DNA from: DATDXN01 sp035289305
Lineage (GTDB): Bacteria; Patescibacteriota; Microgenomatia; UBA1406; HO2-37-13b
Direction: 5' to 3'
DNA: 6,542 nucleotides
Assembly: GCA_035289305.1 (NCBI GenBank)
Contig: DATDXN010000010.1
Coordinates: 1-6,542 of the forward strand
Positions 1 to 5,547 of this stretch are shown one piece after another (the stretch's first letter is position 1; each line of letters begins with the position of its first letter). The notes beneath the pieces are model-generated. The model was not told where the DNA came from and ran no database searches. It saw nothing but the letters and a program-made list of their open reading frames with translations. Position numbers and translations under genes: made by a program.

Positions 1-101
1 CGTACGATAAGACTTGTTTTTGTAGCATCAATATCAACAACAAAATGCCAAATAAGTTTTTTTAGTTTGAAATCGCCGATTTTACTTGCTCTGACAATCA
101 T
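1..101 (-). CDS. Partial IS1595/ISXO2-like transposase, N-terminus only
   Basis: An open frame of 33 codons starts at the ATG at 101-99 and leaves the left edge without a stop. The only in-frame codons between an upstream TAA and this ATG are GCT ATA CTA GTA GTA, so the start is well constrained. The peptide contains FKLKKLIWHFVVDIDATKTS. This resembles, from memory, the N-terminal segment of IS1595-family (ISXO2-like) transposases, in which a DxTAT-type helix precedes an NRNTVNRY-like DNA-binding stretch. That second part and the catalytic domain would lie outside the window, so the family call rests on about 20 residues. A complete transposase, a decayed copy or an unrelated small protein are all possible. 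There is no visible Shine-Dalgarno site; a TATACT -10 lies 7 nt upstream. Confidence 0.5.
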   Translation of the reverse strand, partial: MIVRASKIGDFKLKKLIWHFVVDIDATKTSLIV

Positions 102-105
102 TACT

Positions 106-131
106 ACTAGTATAGCTTATGCTATTCTAGT
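106..131. repeat. Short near-perfect hairpin upstream of the transposase-like ORF
   Basis: The arms 106-116 (ACTAGTATAGC) and 121-131 (GCTATTCTAGT) pair at 10 of 11 positions, with a single T-T mismatch and a 4-nt TTAT loop. The hairpin ends 4 nt before the ATG of the transposase-like ORF, and its arm contains the presumed -10 (TATACT on the minus strand). This could be an operator, a transposase-binding site near the element end, or a structure that limits translation of the ORF. Confidence 0.6.
109..114 (-). promoter_or_regulatory. Putative -10 of the transposase-like ORF
   Basis: The minus strand reads TATACT here, 5 of 6 matches to TATAAT, with 7 nt to the ATG at 101. No convincing -35 lies 17 nt upstream. 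A start about 7 nt after the hexamer would give a leaderless mRNA. The hexamer lies inside the hairpin at 106-131, so conservation of either signal could explain the other. Confidence 0.35.
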
Positions 132-200
132 CTAGAGCCTAAGATATTCTTTTTTTCCCATCTTGAGTAATATTCAGACTACTGTATCTATGATGAGAAA

Positions 201-1031
201 TCAATGATGAATATTTTTGAGTATTTCGGCGACATCCTGTGGATCAATAGTATTGACTGAAAGTCCGGTGCCAAGCTCAAAACCCGCACGGTGAATAAAA
301 CGCGGGATGATACGTAGATACCAATTTTCTTTGGGGTAAATATAGTAGTTATACGAAAAAGGCATCTTCGAAATACCTTTTGTATCATGTACTCTTCTAA
401 GTTTTTTGATGGTTTGTTGTACGATCTCGGTGAGATCGGAGATTTCTTCATCAGTGATATCGCCAAAAACTCTGCCTTCTTTTTTTGGCGCAACCCACAC
501 TTCATACGGCCACTGTGAAAAATCAGGGCAGTAGACATTAAAAAACGTATTTCTTATGATGACGTTTTGAATAGGTTCTTTGACGACGACGTCTATATTG
601 ATTTGAGAGGGAAGAACGACAATCTGCGAATGAGGATGATCGAGCGATGCTCCTGCATGTTCGCCATGATTGGCAAAAATGAGTACTTGTCCGTGCTTTT
701 TATATAGATTGTATCGTTGTCGATACGCATGGAAAATCATCCGTGCTTGCGCAAGGGGGAGATTCTCGATATCGTTATCATGGTGTGGCGAGTGAATGAT
801 AACCTCATGGATATCAGTGATGGGGAATTTGTTCGGTGTCACGCGTACGATCCATCCTTCCTGATTGGGTTCTCCTTTGCCAAAGCGCAAAACTTCAGCA
901 GGTGTATGTTTTTCTTGCCCTGCGCAAAACGGACACATGGCATGAACATGTTTTTTGGGCATTCTGTCGAGTCGTTGGGGTGAAATGATGACCCATCGTT
1001 TGGTCGAGATATCTGGTACATATTTTGACAT
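201..1031 (-). CDS. GalT-like nucleotidyltransferase (HIT superfamily, short form)
   Basis: The 276-residue product belongs to the galactose-1-phosphate uridylyltransferase branch of the HIT superfamily, which moves a nucleotidyl group through a covalent histidine intermediate. Visible motifs are DISTKRWVIISPQR near the N-terminus, the zinc pair C33-P-F-C36, VTPNKFP at 64-70, a histidine pair H83-H84 in the place of a zinc ligand, and H132-P-H134-S-Q136. By analogy with E. coli GalT, H132 is a zinc ligand and H134 the nucleophile. RAGFELGTG in the C-terminal part is also typical. It is shorter than classic GalT (about 350 residues). The usual HxH of the second metal site is replaced by NWYLRIIPR, a form I associate with archaeal and Patescibacteria homologues. 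The substrate could be galactose-1-phosphate, glucose-1-phosphate or another sugar phosphate; there are no Leloir-pathway neighbours to decide. The start at 1031 is supported by a promoter immediately upstream. Confidence 0.85.
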   Translation of the reverse strand: MSKYVPDISTKRWVIISPQRLDRMPKKHVHAMCPFCAGQEKHTPAEVLRFGKGEPNQEGWIVRVTPNKFPITDIHEVIIHSPHHDNDIENLPLAQARMIFHAYRQRYNLYKKHGQVLIFANHGEHAGASLDHPHSQIVVLPSQINIDVVVKEPIQNVIIRNTFFNVYCPDFSQWPYEVWVAPKKEGRVFGDITDEEISDLTEIVQQTIKKLRRVHDTKGISKMPFSYNYYIYPKENWYLRIIPRFIHRAGFELGTGLSVNTIDPQDVAEILKNIHH

Positions 1032-1042
1032 ATATAATCTGC

Positions 1043-1071
1043 AGTATAAAGAAAAAAAATGATAAAATCAA
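1043..1071 (-). promoter_or_regulatory. Promoter of the GalT-like gene
   Basis: On the minus strand, TTGATT (1071-1066) and TATACT (1048-1043) are separated by exactly 17 nt. The -10 ends 11 nt before the ATG at 1031, so the 5' leader would be about 4 nt and no Shine-Dalgarno is present. The -35 overlaps the -10 of the divergent pth promoter. Confidence 0.55.
1060..1068 (+). promoter_or_regulatory. Extended -10 promoter of pth
   Basis: TGATAAAAT is an extended -10 (TGn followed by TAAAAT) ending 9 nt before the pth ATG. No good -35 lies at the correct distance, which an extended -10 can tolerate. The expected transcription start is close to the ATG, giving an almost leaderless mRNA. Confidence 0.5.
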
Positions 1072-1077
1072 TTATCT

Positions 1078-1614
1078 ATGCGCATGATCGTGGGTCTTGG
1101 CAATAGGGGAGAGGGGTATAAAAACAACCGACACAATGTGGGACATATGTTTATAGAATATTTATCGAAACAAATTCAAAATGCAAAACTCAAACGAGAT
1201 AATGTAGTGAAATCAGATACATATGCCTACGAGACGCACCGTGAGAAAATCATGCTTGTTAAGCCGATGACTTACATGAACGAATCAGGTATTGTAGTAA
1301 AAAAATACGTTTTACGGTATAAGTTACATGTTACACATGATGTGTGGATCGTGCATGATGATCTTGATTTACCTTTGGGAAAGTATAAGATCCAAAAAGG
1401 AAAAGGTCCCAAACTCCATAATGGACTGCTTTCAGTGGAGAATAATCTTGGCACAAAAGATTTTTCACGGGTGCGCATCGGTATTGACAACCGCAGTGAG
1501 GACGAGAGAACAGTAGGGGAGTTGTATGTGCTTGAAGACTTCACCGAGGTTGAGCGAAAAAAACTGGAGCGTGTTTTTGAAAAAATAACGAAAGAATTAT
1601 TGAGTAGAATATAA
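1078..1614 (+). CDS. pth: Peptidyl-tRNA hydrolase
   Basis: Pth hydrolyses the ester bond of peptidyl-tRNAs that fall off stalled ribosomes, recycling tRNA in the cytosol. The 178-residue protein spans the usual family length (about 180-195). The N-terminal GLGNRGEGY and NNRHNVG carry N9 and the catalytic base H19; KPMTYMNESG carries N68; VHDDLDLPLGK carries D94; HNGL carries N115. These match the E. coli active-site set N10, H20, N68, D93, N114. Two deviations stand out: the family's GNPG is GNRG, and the glycine-rich GGHGGHNG loop is GKGPKLHNG. The second form is one I recall from Microgenomates-like Pth proteins. The C-terminus has the charged helix expected of the family. No Shine-Dalgarno precedes the ATG. 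The next gene follows after 32 nt but has its own -10. Confidence 0.93.
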   Translation: MRMIVGLGNRGEGYKNNRHNVGHMFIEYLSKQIQNAKLKRDNVVKSDTYAYETHREKIMLVKPMTYMNESGIVVKKYVLRYKLHVTHDVWIVHDDLDLPLGKYKIQKGKGPKLHNGLLSVENNLGTKDFSRVRIGIDNRSEDERTVGELYVLEDFTEVERKKLERVFEKITKELLSRI

Positions 1615-1622
1615 ATATTTTT

Positions 1623-1631
1623 TGTTATACT
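1623..1631 (+). promoter_or_regulatory. Extended -10 promoter of the first GT4 gene
   Basis: TGTTATACT in the 32-nt pth-GT4 spacer fits TGn plus TATACT and ends 15 nt before the ATG at 1647. The leader would be about 8 nt, and nothing resembling GGAGG lies in it. The gene may also be read through from pth. Confidence 0.5.
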
Positions 1632-1646
1632 GAACTGTTTATTTCT

Positions 1647-2705
1647 ATGAAAATAGCGCAAATTGCACCACTGTGGGAAAACATTCCGCCGACTCTGTAT
1701 GGCGGGACAGAGCGCATTGTGCATAGTTTGACTGAAGGGCTTGTGAAGCGCGGTCATGAGGTGACGCTATTTGCCACAGGATCATCCAAAACATCCGCGC
1801 GTCTGGTTTCGGTCTATCCGCGTTCGCTTTTTCGCGATGGCGTCACCTGGACTAATATCATGTATCCACTCCTTAATATCACACAGTGTTTTGACCGTCA
1901 AAGTGAATTTGATATTATTCATATGCATTTGAATAAATCGTCCGATTATCTAAGTCTCCCTCTTGCTCGTCAGTTTCCTCACAAAGTCGTCTTCACACTC
2001 CATTTTCCCTACCCCGCAAGTCAGGCGCGGCACGATCGTCACCTTGTCCTTCAAAAATATAAAGACTTACAGTATATTTCCATTTCCAATTCCCAAAGAA
2101 AAGGTGGAGAAAATCTCAACTGGGTGGCGACCGTGTACAATGGCATTGATATGAGTCATTTCCATCTCAACAGCAATGCATCAAAAGATTATCTGCTGTG
2201 GGTGGGGAAGTTCAATCCGGACAAAGGAACAAAAGAAGCCATTGAGGCGGCCCGCCTCGCCAAGAGAAAAATTATGATTGCTGGCGCGGTTGACAATCTT
2301 GAAGGCGCTGATTTTGAATACTGGGATAAACACGTCAAGCCACTCATTGACAATAAACAGGTTATATTTGCAGGTGAGGTAGATGATCTTAAGAAAGATG
2401 ATCTCTACGGTAATGCATATTGTTTTTTAAACCCAATCACGTGGAATGAGCCATTTGGATTAGTGATGACCGAGGCAATGGCGACGGGCTGTCCGGTCAT
2501 ATCATTTGCGCAGGGGGCAGCGCCCGAACTGATTATTGACGGAAAAACTGGTTTTGTCGTCTCGTCAGTTGATGAGATGGTTGCCAAAATCAGAGATGTC
2601 GATCATATTGATCGTGCTTTTTGCAGACGCCATGTCGAGCAACATTTCACGGATGGTATAATGGTAGAGAATTATGAAAAAGTCTATAAAGATTTAATTT
2701 CATAA
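1647..2705 (+). CDS. Glycosyltransferase, GT4 family (GT-B fold), copy 1
   Basis: The 352-residue protein is a retaining GT-B glycosyltransferase that would transfer sugar from an activated nucleotide donor. The N-terminal acceptor domain begins MKIAQIAPLW, with the glycine loop Y18-GGTER and GLVKRGHEVTLFATG typical of GT4; FDIIHMH follows at 88-94, and YNGID at 164-168 closes the first domain. The C-terminal donor domain has GKFNPDKG (187-194), with K193 as the likely phosphate-binding lysine, and the EX7E motif E268PFGLVMTE276 followed by AMATGCPVI. There is no signal peptide or membrane segment, so it is probably cytosolic or loosely membrane-associated. It is paralogous to the protein at 4333-5472, and the two bracket a GT20 gene. 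Donor and acceptor cannot be read from the sequence. The stop codon lies inside the outer arm of the palindrome at 2702-2811. Confidence 0.9.
   Translation: MKIAQIAPLWENIPPTLYGGTERIVHSLTEGLVKRGHEVTLFATGSSKTSARLVSVYPRSLFRDGVTWTNIMYPLLNITQCFDRQSEFDIIHMHLNKSSDYLSLPLARQFPHKVVFTLHFPYPASQARHDRHLVLQKYKDLQYISISNSQRKGGENLNWVATVYNGIDMSHFHLNSNASKDYLLWVGKFNPDKGTKEAIEAARLAKRKIMIAGAVDNLEGADFEYWDKHVKPLIDNKQVIFAGEVDDLKKDDLYGNAYCFLNPITWNEPFGLVMTEAMATGCPVISFAQGAAPELIIDGKTGFVVSSVDEMVAKIRDVDHIDRAFCRRHVEQHFTDGIMVENYEKVYKDLIS
2654..2662 (+). promoter_or_regulatory. Possible internal extended -10 ahead of the GT20 gene
   Basis: TGGTATAAT, a perfect extended -10, occurs inside the last codons of the first GT4 gene, where it encodes part of DGIMV. 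If used, it would start an mRNA near 2669 with a leader of about 160 nt carrying the palindrome 2702-2811 before the GT20 ATG. No -35 is evident, and the match may be chance because it is in coding sequence. Confidence 0.25.
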
Positions 2706-2811
2706 TGGTTTGCATGCGTCTTTTTTCAAATTCAAGGCGAGTAAGTCTGGTTCGCGCACGAAGTGATAAGCGCCAGTGAATTTATCAAAAATCCGCATGC
2801 TTCACCATTAT
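2702..2811. repeat. 110-nt imperfect palindrome (MITE-like or RNA hairpin)
   Basis: Nested complementary blocks run from end to end. ATAATGGT (2702-2709) pairs with 2804-2811; GCATGCG (2712-2718) pairs with 2794-2800; a T run (2721-2726) pairs with AAAAA (2787-2791); AAATTCA (2728-2734) pairs with 2777-2783; GGCG (2736-2739) pairs with 2771-2774. The central 31 nt include a TTCG/CGAA mini-hairpin (2751-2762). About 31 base pairs are separated by small internal loops. It fills most of the 125-nt gap between the GT4 and GT20 genes and includes the GT4 stop codon (2703-2705). It could be a fold-back MITE, a repeat family of this genome, or a structured mRNA element acting as a processing site, attenuator or stability hairpin. 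There is no U-run after the stem, so it is not a classic intrinsic terminator on either strand. Confidence 0.8.
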
Positions 2812-2830
2812 TTAGGTAGATGAATAAACT

Positions 2831-4291
2831 ATGTCAACGAGAATAGATCTTGGACAATTTGTGAAGCGACACTTGAAAGACCGTGTGTTTGTCGTAGTCT
2901 CAAATAGAGAACCATACGTCCACACGAAAACCCCTGAAGGGGTTAAACTTGCAAAGCCCGCAGGAGGCGCGCATACCTTGCTTGACGCCATTGCCCAGTC
3001 GTCCCACGGCGTCTATGTGGCGCACGCCGGAGGAGATGCTGATCATAAAATGGTTGACGCGCACAGTAGACTTCGTGTTCCTCCGGGGAACCCCACGTAT
3101 ACCTTGAAGCGTGTGTTTCTGTCAAAAAAAGAAGTGGAGAAATACTATTATGGATTTTCCAATCAAGCCCTTTGGCCACTGTGCCATGCGGTATTTGTGA
3201 AACCGGTGTTTGATCCGTCCTGGTGGGAATATTACAAACAAGTGAATGAGAAGTTTGCGCAAGCAATTCTTGAGGAGATTGGGAGTGAAAAGGCATTTAT
3301 ATGGGTCAATGATTATCACTTTTCATTGCTTCCCGAGCTTCTGCAAAAATCAGGACGGGATATCAAGATTGGCACCTTTTGGCATATCCCGTGGCCTACC
3401 TATGAAATTTTTCGGGTAAATCCCTGGTCAAAGTCAATTTTGACCGGGCTTTTGGGGAGCGATTTTCTCTCATTTCATCGAGGATATCATGCGCAAAACT
3501 TTTTTCAATGCATTCAACGGGAGATTGAGGCACAAAATGATGAAGAACATTCGGTGATCACCTACAGGGAGCATCGCACCAAAGTGGCGCCACTGCCTGC
3601 GGGAATTGATTATTACGAAATACTCGCAGCAAAAGACACCTACAAATTACCTGCGCGCCAGCTTTTGAAACGCGATTTTGGTGTCGAGGCGGAGTATTTG
3701 GCAATTGGCGTAGACCGGCTTGATTATACGAAGGGCTTGATTGAGCGGTTTACCATGATAGACCGTTTCTTGGAAAAATATCCAGATTTTGTCGGTAAAT
3801 TCGTATACTTTGGCATACTTGCGCCGTCTCGCACCCATATTGCAGCCTATCGTCACTATGCAAAGGCAGTGACTGATGTTGCCGAGAAGGTAAACTGGAA
3901 ATATATGAAAAACAGCTGGCGCCCCATACATCTGGCAAATAAATTGATTTCCCGGGATAAAGTGCTTTCCTATTACCGGGCAGCAGATTGCTGTCTGGTG
4001 ACGTCACTTGATGACGGGATGAACTTAGTGGCAAAAGAGTATGTCTTGTCGTGCGAGTCAGATCGGGGGATGCTTGTATTGTCGCGTTTTGCTGGAGCCT
4101 CAAAGGACCTGCGCCATTCTATTTTGATTAATCCATATAATATCGAAGAGGGAGCAGATGCAATTTACAAAAGTCTGACCATGAAGAAAGAAGAGAAAAA
4201 AGAGCGAAACAGCAAAATACGCGCCGAGCTGAAGGTAAAAAATATCTATCAGTGGGCAATAGATTTTATTGCAGAGACGGTATCGGATTAA
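2831..4291 (+). CDS. Trehalose-6-phosphate synthase-like glycosyltransferase, GT20
   Basis: The 486-residue protein aligns by eye over the whole of E. coli OtsA, which makes trehalose-6-phosphate from UDP-glucose and glucose-6-phosphate. Equivalents are R26 (in SNRE) for R9, Y106 and W115 (in YYYGFSNQALW) for Y76 and W85, D161 (NDYH) for D130, H185 (WHIPWP) for H154, R296 and K301 (VDRLDYTKG) for R262 and K267, R334 (APSR) for R300, and D395 and E403 (DDGMNLVAKE) for D361 and E369. So UDP-sugar binding and most of the phosphate-sugar pocket are kept. The acceptor loop differs: GGLA is GGAH, and the region of W40 reads GVYVAHAGGDAD. This matches a divergent GT20 subgroup whose product may not be trehalose-6-phosphate. 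There is no C-terminal phosphatase domain and no otsB in the window. The ATG lacks a strong Shine-Dalgarno; AGGTAG lies 11 nt upstream. Confidence 0.88.
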   Translation: MSTRIDLGQFVKRHLKDRVFVVVSNREPYVHTKTPEGVKLAKPAGGAHTLLDAIAQSSHGVYVAHAGGDADHKMVDAHSRLRVPPGNPTYTLKRVFLSKKEVEKYYYGFSNQALWPLCHAVFVKPVFDPSWWEYYKQVNEKFAQAILEEIGSEKAFIWVNDYHFSLLPELLQKSGRDIKIGTFWHIPWPTYEIFRVNPWSKSILTGLLGSDFLSFHRGYHAQNFFQCIQREIEAQNDEEHSVITYREHRTKVAPLPAGIDYYEILAAKDTYKLPARQLLKRDFGVEAEYLAIGVDRLDYTKGLIERFTMIDRFLEKYPDFVGKFVYFGILAPSRTHIAAYRHYAKAVTDVAEKVNWKYMKNSWRPIHLANKLISRDKVLSYYRAADCCLVTSLDDGMNLVAKEYVLSCESDRGMLVLSRFAGASKDLRHSILINPYNIEEGADAIYKSLTMKKEEKKERNSKIRAELKVKNIYQWAIDFIAETVSD

Positions 4292-4293
4292 TT

Positions 4294-4307
4294 AAAAATT
4301 AAAAATT
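4294..4307. repeat. AT-rich inverted-repeat arm before the second GT4 gene
   Basis: AAAAATTAAAAATT directly after the GT20 stop codon is the exact reverse complement of 5471-5484, which begins in the stop codon of the second GT4 gene. The pair brackets that gene. The sequence is low-complexity, so the match could be chance or a simple repeat common in the genome. Confidence 0.5.
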
Positions 4308-4312
4308 TCTAT

Positions 4313-4321
4313 TGTAATGAT
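4313..4321 (+). promoter_or_regulatory. Weak extended -10 candidate for the second GT4 gene
   Basis: TGTAATGAT reads as TGn plus AATGAT (4 of 6 matches), ending 11 nt before the ATG at 4333. This is the same spacing as the better promoters here, but the hexamer is poor and the gene may be cotranscribed with the GT20 gene 41 nt upstream. Confidence 0.22.
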
Positions 4322-4332
4322 ACGGAATTATA

Positions 4333-5472
4333 ATGAAAATAGCAGTTATTTCAACTCCATGGATCGCCGTGCCTCCTGTTGGATATGGGGGAATTGAGCG
4401 AGTTGTCTACAACATTGTCGAGGACATGGTCAAGCGTGGGCATGATGTGACGCTTTTTGCCCCCGGGGACTCACAGGTATCGGCGAAGCTCTCCTATTTT
4501 TACCAAAAAGCAGTAGGAAATAATCTATACTTTAAATTCAATCCATACCACATGCTTGCCCATCTTCACCACGCTTTCTCTGTCGTCAAAAAGGGAACGT
4601 TTGATATCGTCCACAATCATGCTGGTCGCCTGTCTTTGTTTTTTGCTGATTTTATTGACACGCCTATGGTCTATACCCTGCATGGTTCATATCAAAAAGA
4701 GCTGGAACAAACACCTGATTATAATATTACCCATATGGCCAACGAGACGCTCCGTCGTTTTGGTCATAAACCGTTTGTTTCAATCTCCCATAAACAACGA
4801 GAAGGAGCTCCAGAGCTGAATTATATGAAAACTATTTACAATAGTATTATCCTTTCAGAATTTGATTTTTCCCCCATAGGTGGGGCGGATATGCTCTGGT
4901 TTGGCAGGGTTGCTGCGACAAAAGGTCTTGATACAGCGATACATATAGCTCGCACCGAGCAAAAGAATCTGGCTGCTGCGACATTCCTTGATCCGGGGGA
5001 GCGGGAATATTTTGAAAAAAACATACAGGTTTTACTTGAGGGAAATCCTTATGTGAAGGTTTTATCCGAAATAAAAGATATAAAAATGCGGTCGGATTTT
5101 TTGGGAGGGGGAAGAGTATTTCTTTTCCCTATCAGATGGGATGAGCCATTTGGGATCGTCATGATCGAGGCGATGGCTACCGGCACGCCGGTTGTGGCAT
5201 TTGCGAAGGGATCAGTGCCCGAGGTGATCGTTGATGGTGTGACCGGCTTTATCGTAAATTATTCAGACGCTGATAAACGGGGCGATTGGATCATCCAAAA
5301 AACCGGAGAAGAAGGATTACGTGAGGCTGTGCACAAAATATACTCAATGAATGAAAAAGACTATACGGCTATGCGCAAAGCCTGTCGAGCCCATGTGGAG
5401 GCTCATTTCACCGTAGAAAAGATGGTTGACGCGTATGAAGAGGTGTATAAAAGGATTATTAAAGGAATGTAA
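4333..5472 (+). CDS. Glycosyltransferase, GT4 family (GT-B fold), copy 2
   Basis: The 379-residue GT-B protein is clearly related to the product of 1647-2705. Both begin MKIA..., both have YGG(I/T)ER at 18-23 and VKRGH(D/E)VTLFA at 33-43, and both end in a HVEAHFT/HVEQHFT segment. Here FDIVHNH is at 90-96, GRVAATKG at 191-198 (K197 probable donor-phosphate lysine), and EX7E is E271PFGIVMIE279 followed by AMATGTPVVAFAKGSVPEVI. The interdomain YNGID of the first copy is YNSII here (169-173), a departure from the usual NG(I/V)D. The C-terminal part carries an insert around 310-340 relative to copy 1, which explains most of the length difference. There is no signal peptide or transmembrane segment. 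Substrates are unknown; the context suggests a shared pathway with the GT20 enzyme. Confidence 0.9.
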   Translation: MKIAVISTPWIAVPPVGYGGIERVVYNIVEDMVKRGHDVTLFAPGDSQVSAKLSYFYQKAVGNNLYFKFNPYHMLAHLHHAFSVVKKGTFDIVHNHAGRLSLFFADFIDTPMVYTLHGSYQKELEQTPDYNITHMANETLRRFGHKPFVSISHKQREGAPELNYMKTIYNSIILSEFDFSPIGGADMLWFGRVAATKGLDTAIHIARTEQKNLAAATFLDPGEREYFEKNIQVLLEGNPYVKVLSEIKDIKMRSDFLGGGRVFLFPIRWDEPFGIVMIEAMATGTPVVAFAKGSVPEVIVDGVTGFIVNYSDADKRGDWIIQKTGEEGLREAVHKIYSMNEKDYTAMRKACRAHVEAHFTVEKMVDAYEEVYKRIIKGM

Positions 5473-5484
5473 TTTTTAATTTTT
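5471..5484. repeat. AT-rich inverted-repeat arm after the second GT4 gene
   Basis: AATTTTTAATTTTT overlaps the TAA of the second GT4 gene and is the exact reverse complement of 4294-4307. A T-rich stretch continues to about 5520 without a GC stem, so an intrinsic terminator is not evident. Confidence 0.5.
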
Positions 5485-5530
5485 GATCTTTGTTTTTTTC
5501 TTTGGTTTTTGATTTTATTATGATAACATC

Positions 5531-5539
5531 TGGTATAAT
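5531..5539 (+). promoter_or_regulatory. Consensus extended -10 promoter of the MNT-HEPN operon
   Basis: TGGTATAAT is a perfect extended -10, ending 8 nt before the ATG at 5548. A weak TTGATT (5509-5514) lies 19 nt upstream. Transcription would begin almost at the ATG, and no Shine-Dalgarno is present, so the first mRNA of the module is probably leaderless. Confidence 0.65.
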
Positions 5540-5547
5540 AAACATAT

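Larger units (their letters stand above)
1..139 (-). mobile_element. Possible left-hand part of an IS1595-like element
   Basis: If the partial ORF at 1-101 is a transposase, the element should end a few tens of bases upstream of its start codon. On the minus strand a GGCTCTAGACTAG stretch begins at 139, and a start in GG would suit IS1595-family ends as I remember them. Only one end is in the window, so neither a terminal inverted repeat nor a target duplication can be tested. The boundary at 139 is a guess. Confidence 0.28.

Noticed and set aside
188..538. 116-codon open frame on the minus strand
   Set aside because: It lies inside the GalT-like gene in another frame of the same strand, and has no domain or promoter of its own.
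717..983. 88-codon plus-strand frame
   Set aside because: It is antisense to the part of the GalT-like gene carrying the zinc site and catalytic histidines, so it is a shadow.
1025..1038. TTGACA at 1025-1030 and TATAAT at 1033-1038 on the plus strand
   Set aside because: They are separated by 2 bp, so they cannot form one promoter; TTGACA is also part of the GalT-like start region on the opposite strand.
1272..1757. 161-codon minus-strand frame
   Set aside because: It is antisense across the pth end and GT4 start, two strongly supported genes; composition is that of a shadow.
2740..2770. tRNA T-arm-like GGTTCGCGCACG in the palindrome centre
   Set aside because: There is no acceptor stem, anticodon arm or D-arm around it; it is a 4-bp mini-hairpin only.
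2943..4103. Several minus-strand frames of 60-117 codons
   Set aside because: All are antisense to the GT20 gene, whose motifs are intact over its full length.
5473..5530. Intrinsic terminator after the second GT4 gene
   Set aside because: The region is T-rich but has no GC stem before the T tracts.
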